Shown: piece after piece, positions 1-9,279 of the stretch
How positions within the stretch are numbered: position 1 is the first letter of the stretch
Layout of the letters: each line of letters opens with the position of its first letter
Assembly (NCBI RefSeq): GCF_902859735.1
Contig: NZ_CADIJY010000008.1
Coordinates: 124,001-188,000, forward strand
Source of the DNA: Achromobacter aegrifaciens
GTDB taxonomy: Bacteria; Pseudomonadota; Gammaproteobacteria; Burkholderiales; Burkholderiaceae_B
Reading direction: 5' to 3'
Length of the DNA: 64,000 nt
The notes under the pieces: model-generated
Told to the model about the DNA's origin: nothing
The model's database searches: none
The model's input: only the letters and a program-made list of their open reading frames with translations
Made by a program: the position numbers and the translations under genes

Positions 1-374
1 GCGACGGCGGCACCTGCGGCCGCGAAGAGGTGGACATCATCGCGCCCGCCGTGCGGCAACTGAACGATGAGGGGCTGCCGGTGCAGGGCCCGTTCCCCGC
101 CGACACCATCTTCCTGAAGGCCCAGGCCGGCGAGTTCCAGGCCATCGTCACCATGTACCACGACCAGGGCCAGATCGCGATCAAGCTGCTGGGCTTTTCG
201 CGTGGAGTGACGGTGCAGGGCGGCCTGCCCATTCCCATCACCACGCCGGCCCACGGTACCGCCTACGACATCGCCGGCCAGGGCCGCGCCAATCTGGACG
301 CCACCTGGCAGGCCTTTCTCATCGCCTGCCGCATGGGCCTGTCGCACCGCGCATCGCGCACGCGGGCGGGCTGA
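1..374 (+). CDS. pdxA: PdxA-family 4-hydroxythreonine-4-phosphate dehydrogenase-like protein (3' part)
   Basis: This is the C-terminal end of a PdxA-family NAD-dependent dehydrogenase; the gene begins before the window and the visible frame starts at base 3. The fragment has the family block GREEVDIIAPA, the PADTIF strand, MYHDQG with a metal-binding His, and PAHGTA with a second metal-binding His. PdxA oxidises 4-phosphohydroxythreonine in vitamin B6 synthesis, but paralogues act on other phosphorylated four-carbon acids such as threonate and erythronate. The next genes encode an acid-sugar dehydratase and a DapA-family lyase, so a catabolic paralogue is more likely here than B6 synthesis. 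That assignment is inference; the family call is firm. Confidence 0.85.
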   Translation, partial: DGGTCGREEVDIIAPAVRQLNDEGLPVQGPFPADTIFLKAQAGEFQAIVTMYHDQGQIAIKLLGFSRGVTVQGGLPIPITTPAHGTAYDIAGQGRANLDATWQAFLIACRMGLSHRASRTRAG

Positions 375-419
375 TCCGCCGCTTTCATTCCATACCCTTA
401 TTCCAAGCAGGATATCCTC

Positions 420-1592
420 ATGAAGATCAAATCCGTCCGCGCCCGCGTCTACGAGTGGACCGGCAAGACCGTGCCGCCGCAGGGCAATTTCTGCTCCAAC
501 GCCATGGACCTGCTGTATTCCAAGCAGGAAACCATGAGCACCTTCCGCTTCCACGGCTGGACCGTGGTCGAGGTGGAGACGGACGACGGCATCGTGGGCC
601 TGGGCAACGTGGCGCTGGCGCCGCGCGTGGCCAAGGCCATCATCGACCAGTACCTGGCCCCGCTGGTGATCGGGCAGGATCCCTGGGATTACGAATACCT
701 GTGGCAGCGCATGTACCGCTCCACCCACGCCTGGGGCCGCAAGGGCGTGACCATGGCCGCGATTTCGGCGGTGGACCTGGCCATCTGGGACATCCTGGGC
801 AAGTCGGTGAACAAGCCCGTCTTCAAGCTGCTGGGCGGCCGAACCAAGGAAAAGATCCCGGTCTACTACTCCAAGCTCTACCGCACCGACCTGAAGGCCA
901 TGCAGGAAGAGGCCCAGACCTATCTGGACCAGGGCTTCACGGCCTTCAAGATGCGCTTCGGCTACGGTCCGGCGCACCTGCAGAAGGGCGTGTCGGAGAA
1001 CCTGAAGTCGGTGGAGGCGGTGCGCGAGGTGATCGGCTACGACACCGACCTGATGCTGGAGTGCTATATGGGCTGGAACCTGGAGTACGCCAAGCGCATC
1101 CTGCCCAAGCTGGAAAAGTTCGAGCCGCGCTGGCTGGAAGAGCCCGTCATCGCCGACGACATCGACGGCTATGCGGAACTGAACCAGCTGACCTCGATCC
1201 CGATCTCCGGCGGCGAACACGAATTCTCGCTCTATGGCTTCAAACAGTTGCTGGACCGCAAGGCGGTGTCGGTGGTGCAGTACGACACCAACCGCGTGGG
1301 CGGCATCACGGCGGCGCACAAGATCAACGCGCTGTGCGAGGCCTACAGCGTGCCGGTGGTGCCGCATGCCGGCCAGATGCACAATTACCACCTGACCATG
1401 AGCACGCTGGCCTCGCCCATGAGCGAGTACTTCCCCATGTTCGACGTGGAGGTCGGCAACGAGCTGTTCTATTACATCTTCGACGGCGAGCCGGTGGCCA
1501 AGGAAGGTTTCATCGACCTGGACGACGACAAGCCCGGCCTGGGCCTGACGTTGAAGACGGAATACCTCAAAGACTTCAACATCATCGAATGA
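420..1592 (+). CDS. Enolase-superfamily dehydratase, L-rhamnonate dehydratase-like
   Basis: This 390-residue protein belongs to the mandelate racemase/muconate lactonizing branch of the enolase superfamily, which removes a proton next to a carboxylate with Mg2+ help. The barrel ligands are visible as Glu214 (LMLECYMGW), Glu240/241 (WLEEP) and Glu266 (SGGEHEF). A likely catalytic His316 lies in [12 protein letters not shown], followed by PMSEYFP, an arrangement like L-rhamnonate dehydratase. The gene follows the PdxA-like gene by 45 bp and its stop overlaps the next start, so the three are probably one operon for degrading an aldonic-type acid. The exact substrate cannot be read from sequence; galactonate- or fuconate-type acids are alternatives. 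Confidence 0.85.
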   Translation: MKIKSVRARVYEWTGKTVPPQGNFCSNAMDLLYSKQETMSTFRFHGWTVVEVETDDGIVGLGNVALAPRVAKAIIDQYLAPLVIGQDPWDYEYLWQRMYRSTHAWGRKGVTMAAISAVDLAIWDILGKSVNKPVFKLLGGRTKEKIPVYYSKLYRTDLKAMQEEAQTYLDQGFTAFKMRFGYGPAHLQKGVSENLKSVEAVREVIGYDTDLMLECYMGWNLEYAKRILPKLEKFEPRWLEEPVIADDIDGYAELNQLTSIPISGGEHEFSLYGFKQLLDRKAVSVVQYDTNRVGGITAAHKINALCEAYSVPVVPHAGQMHNYHLTMSTLASPMSEYFPMFDVEVGNELFYYIFDGEPVAKEGFIDLDDDKPGLGLTLKTEYLKDFNIIE

Positions 1593-2524
1593 ACATGGCT
1601 ACCTACCAGAACCCGCGTTATCGCGGCATATTCCCGGTCGTGCCCACCACCTTCACCGAATCCGGCGAGCTGGATCTGCCCAGCCAGAAGCGCGCGGTGG
1701 ATTTCATGATCGACTCGGGCGTGGACGGCCTTTGCATCCTGGCCAATTTCTCCGAGCAGTTCGTGCTGTCGGACGACGAGCGCGAAATCCTGACGCGGAC
1801 CATCCTGGAGCACGTCGCCGGCCGCGTGCCGGTGATCGTGACCACCACGCACTTCAGCACCCAGGTCTGCGCCGCGCGCAGCCGGCGCGCGCAGGAGCAG
1901 GGCGCCGCCATGCTGATGATCATGCCGCCTTACCACGGCGCGACGATCCGGGTGTCCGAGGAACAGGTGGCGGGATTCTTCCAGCGCGTGTCGGACGCGG
2001 TGGATATCCCCATCATGATCCAGGATGCGCCGGTCGCAGGCACGCCGTTGTCGGCGGCGGCGCTGGCGCGGATGGCGCGCGAGATCGAGCACGTCGCCTA
2101 CTTCAAGATCGAAACCGCGGGCGCGGCCAGCAAGCTGCGCGACCTGATCGCGCTGGGCGGCGAGGCCGTGGAAGGGCCCTGGGACGGCGAGGAAGCCATC
2201 ACCCTGCTGCCCGACCTGGATGCCGGCGCCACCGGCTCCATGACCGGCGGCGGCTTCGCTGATGGCCTGCGGCCTATCATCGAGGCCCATCGCGCAGGCA
2301 GGCGCGACGAGGCTTACCGCCTGTACGAGCGCTGGCTGCCCCTGATCAATTACGAGAACCGGCAGGGCGGCATCCTCACGGCCAAGGCCTTGATGAAGGC
2401 CGGCGGCGTGATCGCGTGCGATGCGCCGCGCCACCCTTGGCCGGCCATGCGCGCGGAGGTCCGGCAGGGCCTGCTGGAGACCGCGAGCCGCCTTGATCCG
2501 CTGGTCCTGCGCTGGGCACGCTGA
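1589..2524 (+). CDS. DapA/dihydrodipicolinate synthase-family aldolase or lyase
   Basis: This 311-residue class I lyase uses a Schiff-base lysine. The start is the ATG in an ATGA overlap with the preceding dehydratase stop; a second ATG two codons later is also possible. The family barrel is seen from [11 protein letters not shown] through [14 protein letters not shown] to the Schiff-base Lys173 in AYFKIE. The strand that normally reads YNxP in DapA, supplying the proton-relay Tyr, reads IQDAP here, so Gln replaces the Tyr. It is therefore not a housekeeping lysine-pathway DapA. A role as a 2-keto-3-deoxy acid aldolase or dehydratase acting after the upstream dehydratase is inferred from the operon. 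Confidence 0.82.
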   Translation: MNMATYQNPRYRGIFPVVPTTFTESGELDLPSQKRAVDFMIDSGVDGLCILANFSEQFVLSDDEREILTRTILEHVAGRVPVIVTTTHFSTQVCAARSRRAQEQGAAMLMIMPPYHGATIRVSEEQVAGFFQRVSDAVDIPIMIQDAPVAGTPLSAAALARMAREIEHVAYFKIETAGAASKLRDLIALGGEAVEGPWDGEEAITLLPDLDAGATGSMTGGGFADGLRPIIEAHRAGRRDEAYRLYERWLPLINYENRQGGILTAKALMKAGGVIACDAPRHPWPAMRAEVRQGLLETASRLDPLVLRWAR

Positions 2525-2557
2525 GCAGGGATTGATCAGCCTGCCAAACACACTGTT

Positions 2558-2591
2558 CCGTCACGGCGAACAAGCCTGTCACGCGTGACGG
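2558..2591. repeat. Inverted repeats upstream of the ABC exporter
   Basis: CCGTCACG at 2558-2565 is the reverse complement of CGTGACGG at 2584-2591, and a 12-bp perfect palindrome, GTCACGCGTGAC, lies inside at 2578-2589. The element sits 38 bp before the GTG start of the ABC ATPase and is followed by a TTAAAAT stretch that could be a -10. It may be an operator or, less likely, the terminator of the preceding operon; there is no T tract. Confidence 0.4.
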
Positions 2592-2628
2592 TTAAAATCC
2601 CTGGCTATCCATCCAGTCGGGGGCGCGT

Positions 2629-3548
<920 letters not shown>

Positions 3549-3552
<4 letters not shown>

Positions 3553-4310
3553 ACTTCTACGCCATCCGCGCTATCTACCTGTTTGAAATGGCCCGCGCGT
3601 GGCGCACGCTGATGCAGAGCGTGCTGTCGCCCGTGATCTCCACCTCGCTGTATTTCGTGGTGTTCGGTTCCGCCATCGGTTCGCACATGGTCGAGATCGA
3701 CGGCGTGAGCTACGGCGCCTTCATCGTGCCCGGCATGATCATGCTGTCGCTGCTGACGCAAAGCATCGCCAACGCGTCCTTCGGCATCTACATGCCGCGC
3801 TTCTCGGGCACCATCTACGAAATCCACTCGGCGCCCATCTCCTACGTGGAGATCGTCATGGGCTATGTGGGCGCTGCCGCCAGCAAGTCCATCATCCTGG
3901 GGCTCATCATGCTGGCCACGGCGCGCCTGTTCGTGTCGTTCGAGGTCGCGCATCCGTTCTGGATGCTGGGTTTCCTGGTGCTGACGGCCGTGACCTTCAG
4001 CCTGTTCGGCTTCATCATCGGCATCTGGGCGGATGGCTTCGAAAAGCTGCAGATCATCCCGCTGATGATCATCACGCCGCTGACCTTCCTGGGCGGCACC
4101 TTCTATTCCATCAAGATGCTGCCGCCGTTCTGGCAGACCGCCACGCTGTTCAATCCGGTGGTGTATCTGGTCAGCGGCTTTCGCTGGGCCTTCTATGGCG
4201 TGGCGGACGTCAGCGTCGGCGTCAGCGTGGGCATGACGCTGGTGTTCCTGCTGGCCTGCCTGATCGGCGTGCGCTGGATCTTCAAGACCGGCTACCGGCT
4301 GAAGACCTAG
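3549..4310 (+). CDS. ABC-2 type transporter permease, YadH-like
   Basis: This 253-residue integral membrane permease has about six hydrophobic helices, including [20 protein letters not shown] near the N-terminus and the conserved ABC-2 segment [20 protein letters not shown] near residue 180. It starts inside the stop codon of the ATPase gene (ATGA), and the pair matches the two-gene YadGH exporters. No periplasmic partner is encoded nearby, as is usual for this group. Substrate and regulation cannot be inferred. Confidence 0.92.
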
Positions 4311-4335
4311 CGCAGACGGACAGGGGGACGGTGGC

Positions 4336-5034
4336 TCAGGCTTGGGCCGCCGGCGCGCGGCGGGCCAGGCCGTCATGGGCATCGAGCAGGCGCTCGCGCC
4401 AGGCGTGGACCGGATCGTCCTGGGCCAGCAGTTCCAGCGTGCTGGTGCAGCGCGCCCACATGAACATGCCAAACACCGCGTAGTCGGCATAGGCCGGCTG
4501 CGCGCCCGCCAGATAGGGCTGCTTGCCCAGCATCTGCCGCAAGGGCAGCAGCGCCGCGCGCAGCGCGGCGATCTGGTCTTCATAGCCCGCCGGCAGGTCT
4601 TCCAGCCGGCCGAAGCGCTTCTCCCGCGTGGCGCGGAAATAGTCCCGGTCCTTTTCATGGATCAGGCCGTGGATGCTGGGCAGCAGCAGCCGCGCCAGCG
4701 TCGGCACCAGGGTTGTGTCCGACCATGAATTCACGAACAGGCTCAGCGCACGGCCGATGGCGCCGCCGAACAACGAGGGCCGCTCGGGGAAGGTGTCTTC
4801 CAGGTAGCACGCGATCTGCCAGGAATCGCTGACGACATGGTCGCCGTGCACCAGCACCGGCACCAGCTTCTGGCCGGAAAAGTCTATGGCTTCCTTTTCG
4901 GTGAAGCGCCAGGGTACGGTCGCCGCGGTCAGGCCCTTGTGGGCCAGGGCCATGTGGGTCTTCCAGCAATGCGGGCTGAAGCGCAGCGAGGCGTCGGCGC
5001 CCGCCAGGTCATAGAGAGTGAGATCCGGGGTCAA
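4336..5034 (-). CDS. Glutathione S-transferase family protein
   Basis: This 232-residue soluble protein has an N-terminal thioredoxin-like GST domain (RFSPHCWKTHMALAHKGL, then the cis-Pro loop LVPVL and the glutathione-binding SDSWQIACYLED) and a helical C-terminal domain. The N-terminal segment resembles the beta-etherase-like GST subgroup (LigE/LigF), but that does not prove ether cleavage. The start is TTG at 5034, supported by AAGGAG nine bases upstream; no ATG precedes the conserved first strand. It transcribes away from the NAT gene and its stop converges with the permease gene. Confidence 0.88.
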   Translation of the reverse strand: MTPDLTLYDLAGADASLRFSPHCWKTHMALAHKGLTAATVPWRFTEKEAIDFSGQKLVPVLVHGDHVVSDSWQIACYLEDTFPERPSLFGGAIGRALSLFVNSWSDTTLVPTLARLLLPSIHGLIHEKDRDYFRATREKRFGRLEDLPAGYEDQIAALRAALLPLRQMLGKQPYLAGAQPAYADYAVFGMFMWARCTSTLELLAQDDPVHAWRERLLDAHDGLARRAPAAQA

Positions 5035-5142
5035 GATACTGCGCTCCTTCTACGTGTCGGTGAGGGAATCCGGAACAGGATAACCGGTTGCGCGGGACCC
5101 ATGGCGGCAGGGGCCGGCCCCGCGCCTTCGCCGTCCGGTGGC

Positions 5143-6003
5143 TCAGCCTGGCGCGAGTTCGGCGCTGGTTGCGCCATGGCTTTGCGTCAGCACGCGTTGG
5201 AACAGGCCGGCGGCCTCGTCCCGGCCGAGATCGAGGCCAAAACGTGCGCGCAGGCAATCCGCCCAACTGGCGGCATTGGCATAGCGATGTTTCTGCAGAT
5301 CGCCGGCGTTGTCGCGGCGGGTGTAGGTGTCGTTCACCATCAGTTCGCGGGCGCCGGGCTGGGTGCGGCTGACCAGCAGGCTGTTCAGGAAGACGGACTG
5401 GGGATGCGTCGAGGTGTACCAGTTGCCGATTTCGAAATCCACATCCGCCGCGGGCTCCAGCTTGAAGCGATACACGGTCTGCCAGCCGCTCACGGTCTGA
5501 AAGTCCAGGCTCAGTTCGCCTGCGGCCTGGGCGATGCGGAAAGTGCCGTGGGGCGTGGCTTGGGGAACGTCAGGCAGCAATTCCAGGGGGGCGGTCTGCG
5601 TGGTGGATCCGAAGGCCACATCGACGAACCAGCTGCGGCCCTCCAGTTCCACGCGCAATAGCATGTGGGTCAGTCCCGTATGGATTTTCGCCGGCACTTG
5701 CCAGCGCACCCGTGCGATCAGCGGAGTGACATGAAAGCCCATCTGCCGCAACACCGCGAGCAGCAGCGTGTTGTGCTCGAAGCAGTATCCGCCGCGCCGT
5801 TGCGTGAACATCTTGTCGGCGATGGCCTCCAGATCCAGCGCAACGCTGCGGCCAGAATACGGCGCCAGGTTTTCAAACGGGATGGCTTGCGGATGCAGCA
5901 GATGGAGCTGCCGCAAGACGTCGAGCGTGGGCTCGGCAGGGCCCTGATAGCCGATGCGGCCAAAATAGCGGGCCAGGAACGCCGGGTCTGGAGTTGCGGT
6001 CAT
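5143..6003 (-). CDS. nat: Arylamine N-acetyltransferase
   Basis: This 286-residue cytosolic enzyme transfers acetyl from acetyl-CoA to arylamines, arylhydrazines or related N-hydroxy compounds. The cysteine-protease-like triad is visible as Cys74 in RGGYCFEHN, His113 in LTHMLL and Asp128 in FVDVAFGS, with the family N-terminus (RIGYQGPAEPTL) and IPFENL. Length and motif spacing are normal. Its ATG overlaps the stop of the upstream GNAT gene by 4 bp, so the two acetyltransferases are co-transcribed and probably translationally coupled. The natural substrate is unknown. Confidence 0.95.
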   Translation of the reverse strand: MTATPDPAFLARYFGRIGYQGPAEPTLDVLRQLHLLHPQAIPFENLAPYSGRSVALDLEAIADKMFTQRRGGYCFEHNTLLLAVLRQMGFHVTPLIARVRWQVPAKIHTGLTHMLLRVELEGRSWFVDVAFGSTTQTAPLELLPDVPQATPHGTFRIAQAAGELSLDFQTVSGWQTVYRFKLEPAADVDFEIGNWYTSTHPQSVFLNSLLVSRTQPGARELMVNDTYTRRDNAGDLQKHRYANAASWADCLRARFGLDLGRDEAAGLFQRVLTQSHGATSAELAPG

Positions 6004-6542
6004 TCAAGTTCACCAAGAGTGCGGCCCAGCAATTGGCCGGGCCAGCCATTCACGTCGAAGGTGGAAATCCGTTGGTAGCCGCAGGATTCGTAAAAGCGCG
6101 CCAGGGCGCCATTGCCGCCGCCATAGCAGTCCACGCGCAAGCGATCCACGCCCGCGGCGCGCGCTTGGTCATCGGCAAAGGCCAGCAAGCGCCGGCCCAG
6201 GCCGCGCGCGCGCTCGTCGCGCGAGGCGACCAGCAGTCGCACGTAGATTTCCGGCTCGGTTGCCGCGGGCACATAAGGCATGGATGCGCCCAACACCAGC
6301 GCGCCATGGATGCCGCCGTCCGGGTCCTCGGCGACCCAGGCGCCGGGCAGCGCGCAGGCTTCGGTCACGCCCGCGATGCGCTTGGGCAGGGTGGACCAGG
6401 GCTCGCTGCCCCATTGCCCCTCGTTGCCCATGCTTACAAACCAGGCTATCACCTGGTCGAAGATCCGCAGCACCGCGGGCGCATCCTCCACGCGCGCGCG
6501 GCGGATCGTCAGCTCGTTCGTTTCTTTTGCCTTCAAGGTCAC
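6000..6542 (-). CDS. GNAT-family N-acetyltransferase
   Basis: This 180-residue protein has the GNAT fold. The acetyl-CoA pyrophosphate loop is visible as RDERARGLGRRLL around residue 115, followed by the C-terminal motif B region NGALARFYESCGYQR. The start is GTG at 6542, with GGAGG just upstream. It is the first gene of a two-gene unit with the arylamine N-acetyltransferase. The acceptor substrate cannot be predicted. A standalone small-molecule acetyltransferase, for example for detoxification, fits the context but is inference. Confidence 0.88.
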   Translation of the reverse strand: MTLKAKETNELTIRRARVEDAPAVLRIFDQVIAWFVSMGNEGQWGSEPWSTLPKRIAGVTEACALPGAWVAEDPDGGIHGALVLGASMPYVPAATEPEIYVRLLVASRDERARGLGRRLLAFADDQARAAGVDRLRVDCYGGGNGALARFYESCGYQRISTFDVNGWPGQLLGRTLGELE

Positions 6543-6615
6543 AATTCCTCCACGTCTGCATTGCTAAGGGTATCCCGACAGGCTTCATCGTAGATGCGAC
6601 CGCCAGTAGCGTCAG

Positions 6616-7110
6616 TCAGGCCCACACCAACCTGAGCGCCGCCGCCGACAGATAAAGGCCGCAGCCGAACACCGCATGCGTCGCCAGGCTGCGCAGGCGG
6701 TTCCTCCAGGGCGTGGGCGTGCGGGACGCTGCAATCCCCGCGCCCATGGCGGGCTGCATGACGAAAAACGGCATGACGACGGTTGCCACGCCCACGGCCA
6801 GCGCGGGCAGCCATGTGGGATCACGCAACCATGCCGCGCCCTGGACGCCGACGAGCAGCGCGGCGAAGGCTACGCCCACGGCGTAGTGGATCGTCCACCC
6901 CAGCGCCGATTCGCCCGCGATGGGCTCGGCCCGGCCGATATTGGCGTGGGCGAGCTTGCCCCGGCACAGGTGGCCGGCCCACCGGCCGACCAGCGCGTAG
7001 CCCAGCGTGGGCATGCCCAGCGCTTTCTGGAGCATGCCCCACAGGTCCATCACGACCGTCGCGCCGATCCCGATCAAAACCACTTTCGCCGCCAATTCCA
7101 TCGATTCCAT
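6616..7110 (-). CDS. DUF2938 family membrane protein
   Basis: This 164-residue protein has four predicted membrane segments: KVVLIGIGATVVMDLWG at the start, a central pair around residues 72-115, and a C-terminal one near ATHAVFGCGLYLSAAAL. The composition and the N-terminal VMD motif match the DUF2938 family of unknown function. It is divergent from a MerR regulator, and a promoter with a 19-bp spacer and a central dyad, typical of MerR targets, reads into this gene. It is therefore the probable target of that regulator. Confidence 0.85.
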   Translation of the reverse strand: MESMELAAKVVLIGIGATVVMDLWGMLQKALGMPTLGYALVGRWAGHLCRGKLAHANIGRAEPIAGESALGWTIHYAVGVAFAALLVGVQGAAWLRDPTWLPALAVGVATVVMPFFVMQPAMGAGIAASRTPTPWRNRLRSLATHAVFGCGLYLSAAALRLVWA

Positions 7111-7149
7111 GTCCTGTTCCTTCCGTTGATGACCGCATTGTTTGCAGGC

Positions 7150-7180
7150 ATGATAGAAGTTGAAGTCAACTTCAAGTCAA
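7150..7180 (-). promoter_or_regulatory. MerR-type promoter/operator of the DUF2938 gene
   Basis: On the minus strand a -35 TTGACT (7175-7180) and a -10 TATCAT (7150-7155) are separated by exactly 19 bp. Inside the spacer lies the perfect dyad TTGAAGT-CA-ACTTCAA (7160-7175). An over-long spacer around a dyad is the hallmark of promoters activated by MerR-family DNA distortion. The adjacent MerR gene starts at 7191, so the site probably also affects that gene. Confidence 0.8.
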
Positions 7181-7190
7181 GGAGGACGCC

Positions 7191-7631
7191 ATGGATATTT
7201 CGGAAGTCGCCCGGCGCACGGGCCTGCCGGCCTCCACGCTGCGCTTCTATGAAAACAGGGGCTTGATCGCAGCGGTCAGCGCCGCCGGCGAGCGCCGGCG
7301 CTTTGCGCCCGGCGTGCTGGATCAACTGGCGCTGATTGCGCTGGGGCAGGCCGGCGGCCTGTCGCTGGACGAGATCCAGGCCATGCTTGCGCCCGACGGC
7401 GCGTTGCGGGTGGACAGGCAGTTGTTGCTGGACAAGGCCGACAGCATAGATGCGACCATCAAGCGCCTGCGGGCGATGAGTCAGGGCCTGCGCCATGCGG
7501 CGGTATGTCCTGCCGCCAACCATGCGCAATGCCCGACTTTCCAGCGCTTGCTGAAGGCGGCTTCCGGCAGGGTGAAGCAAAGCAGAACGGCTCCGGCCGC
7601 CGCAAGGAAAAAAAACGCCATCCGTTCCTGA
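7191..7631 (+). CDS. MerR-family transcriptional regulator
   Basis: This 146-residue regulator has an N-terminal winged HTH (MDISEVARRTGLPASTLRFYE, residues 1-21), the RRRF wing, then a dimerisation helix. Two cysteines in CPAANHAQCPTF near residues 105-116 could bind metal or sense thiols, but this is not the SoxR four-cysteine cluster. AAGGAGG lies six bases before the ATG. The gene is divergent from the DUF2938 membrane gene and probably activates it through the 19-bp-spacer promoter between them. Its last codons lie inside the terminator hairpin of the converging DUF4168 gene. Confidence 0.92.
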   Translation: MDISEVARRTGLPASTLRFYENRGLIAAVSAAGERRRFAPGVLDQLALIALGQAGGLSLDEIQAMLAPDGALRVDRQLLLDKADSIDATIKRLRAMSQGLRHAAVCPAANHAQCPTFQRLLKAASGRVKQSRTAPAAARKKNAIRS

Positions 7632-7643
7632 GGACGGATGGCG
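7608..7643 (-). terminator. Intrinsic terminator of the DUF4168 gene, overlapping the MerR gene end
   Basis: A perfect 10-bp stem, CGCCATCCGT (7616-7625) with ACGGATGGCG (7634-7643), has an 8-nt loop and is flanked by eight A residues at 7608-7615. Read on the minus strand this is a hairpin followed by eight U, a canonical rho-independent terminator for the gene ending at 7672. The A run and the left arm encode the last residues of the MerR protein. Confidence 0.88.
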
Positions 7644-7671
7644 CCAACACTAGCTCTCGGAGAGCCTTACC

Positions 7672-8085
7672 CTACTTCGCGGCGGGGGCGCCCTTGCCCA
7701 TGCTCATCAAACGTTGCTTGAGCTGGGGGTCCTGCTGGATGGCCTGGCCGATGCCGTTGAATTCCTCGACGCTCAGGCCGTCGGCCTGCACCAGCTTCAC
7801 CATCTTGGCGTCGGCTTCCTCGACGACCTTCTGCTTGGCGGCATCTGTCTTGGCGGCGTCGACCTTGGGACGGTATTCGTCGACGACGCCGGAAATCTTC
7901 TGCGAAGCCGAAGCGAAACGCTGCAATTGCTGGTCGGTCGGCTGGATCGCGGGTGGGGGCGCCATGCGCGGTTGAGCCTGGGCCTGGCCTTGCGCCTGGC
8001 TGGCTTGCTGCGCAAAGGCGGGAGCACCGGACAGCGCCGTCGCCAGCACGGCGGCGGACAGGAATGCATAAGTGGAACGCTGCAT
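7672..8085 (-). CDS. DUF4168 family secreted protein
   Basis: This 137-residue exported protein has a clear Sec signal peptide (MQRSTYAFLSAAVLATALSG, cleavage near APAFA-QQ), a Gln/Ala-rich linker and a DUF4168 domain of charged amphipathic helices (SASQKISGVVDEYRPK, AKMVKLVQADGL). The start at 8085 is preceded by AAGGAGGT. It is probably a periplasmic protein of unknown role. It sits alone between the TSUP gene and its own terminator. Confidence 0.85.
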   Translation of the reverse strand: MQRSTYAFLSAAVLATALSGAPAFAQQASQAQGQAQAQPRMAPPPAIQPTDQQLQRFASASQKISGVVDEYRPKVDAAKTDAAKQKVVEEADAKMVKLVQADGLSVEEFNGIGQAIQQDPQLKQRLMSMGKGAPAAK

Positions 8086-8192
8086 GAAACCTCCTTGTTC
8101 CGGTTGAATGTCGGGCCATGATGACGACCGGGGCGGTGCGGGGGCAAGTTTCGCGATGTGTTTTCCTGTTTCGGCAGGCCACGGGATCGGCG

Positions 8193-8223
8193 CGCGCCCC
8201 GGGAGGGAGTCCCCCGGGGCGCG
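8193..8223. repeat. Strong GC hairpin downstream of the TSUP gene
   Basis: CGCGCCCCGGG (8193-8203) pairs perfectly with CCCGGGGCGCG (8213-8223) around a 9-nt loop. It lies 70 bp beyond the stop of the minus-strand TSUP gene and upstream of the DUF4168 gene. There is no T tract, so it may stabilise the mRNA 3' end or act as a weak terminator. Confidence 0.5.
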
Positions 8224-8294
8224 GCGGAAACGTTTTGCGCGGTTTCGTAGTCGCTGCTGGCCGCGATGTTTCCTTAAATTTATGCGGGACGGGT

Positions 8295-9107
8295 CTACAC
8301 GATCAGCATGCTCAGCATTACCAGCGCCAGCAGCAGCACGTAGACGCGGGCGTGCAGGCGGTCGGGGATGCGCGGGATCAGCGGCGCGGCCAACCAGATG
8401 CCGACCAGCGAGCCCAGCGCCAGCGCGGCGAAGGCCAGCAGGTCCACATAGCCCACGATCCAGGGCGCCAGCGGTTCGGCCAGGCCGCCGGCCGCAGCCA
8501 TGTAGGCCAGCGTTCCCACCACCGCCACCGGCAGCGTCAGCGGGTTGGCCATTGCCGCCGCCTTGGCCATGGGCAGGCCGCGACGGCGCAGCAACGGCAC
8601 CGTCATGACGCTGCCGCCCACGCCCAGGAAGGCCGCCACCGCACCGATGATCACGCCGCCGCCGACCAGGACGCCACGGTCCAGGGGCTGGGGAGACGCG
8701 TCCTGCTGCGCCATGAAACCCTGGCGCAGCAGGCAATCCAGGATGGTCACGCCCAGGTAGGCGATGAAGGCGTAGCGCACGAAGTCGCCGCTGGCGCGCG
8801 TGGCGGCGAGCGCGCCCAGCGCCGCGCCTGCGGCGATGAAGCCGGCCAGGGGCCAGACATAGGCCCGCAGGATGTTGCCGGCGCGCTGGTGCTTGCGCGT
8901 GGCCGCCACCGAATTCACGATCATGACGCAGGTGGAAGTGGCCACCGCGATGTGCATGGCCGCCAGGCCGATGGCGTCGTGCGCGCCGTGCGCGGCCGTC
9001 AACACCGCATACAGCACAGGCACCACGACAAAGCCGCCGCCAAAGCCGAACAGCACGGTCGTCACGCCGCTCAAGCAGCCGAACAGGGCCAGAACCAGAT
9101 AAAGCAT
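8295..9107 (-). CDS. TSUP/TauE-SafE family membrane transporter
   Basis: This 270-residue inner-membrane protein has about eight helices and the duplicated TSUP pattern: GVTTVLFGFGGGFVVVPVLY near the N-terminus and the matching GAVAAFLGVGGSVMTVPLL in the second half. The family exports sulfite, sulfoacetate or related organosulfur anions, or moves them in. The gene is divergent from an AraC-type regulator starting near 9273, its likely controller. The substrate cannot be named from sequence. Confidence 0.9.
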   Translation of the reverse strand: MLYLVLALFGCLSGVTTVLFGFGGGFVVVPVLYAVLTAAHGAHDAIGLAAMHIAVATSTCVMIVNSVAATRKHQRAGNILRAYVWPLAGFIAAGAALGALAATRASGDFVRYAFIAYLGVTILDCLLRQGFMAQQDASPQPLDRGVLVGGGVIIGAVAAFLGVGGSVMTVPLLRRRGLPMAKAAAMANPLTLPVAVVGTLAYMAAAGGLAEPLAPWIVGYVDLLAFAALALGSLVGIWLAAPLIPRIPDRLHARVYVLLLALVMLSMLIV

Positions 9108-9237
9108 TGCTGCGTCCTTCCAGGGGAAAACGCCACGATACGGCGGCCGGCCTTGGCCCGCTTTCGAGGATGAGACAATAATGTTCGAGTTTCGGCCAAT
9201 CGACCCGCCGTGAAGGCGCTTGAACGGGCCATGATTC

Positions 9238-9279
9238 CCAGGCTACGCGCCCCAGGCTATGCGCCCCAGGCTATGCGCA
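9238..9279 (+). repeat. Three tandem 14-bp repeats at the start of the AraC gene
   Basis: Three head-to-tail copies of CCAGGCTAYGCGCM occupy 9238-9251, 9252-9265 and 9266-9279; copies two and three differ only at the last base. Each copy carries AGG followed by TATG or TACG. The third copy supplies an in-frame ATG at 9273, and the second an out-of-frame ATG. Fourteen is not a multiple of three, so a copy-number change would alter the reading of upstream starts. Confidence 0.9.

Noticed and set aside
455-1588. The long upstream part of the frame containing the DapA-like gene
   Set aside because: The first 378 codons overlap the dehydratase in another frame and are Gly/Arg/Ala-rich without motifs; the conserved DapA family sequence begins only at 1589.
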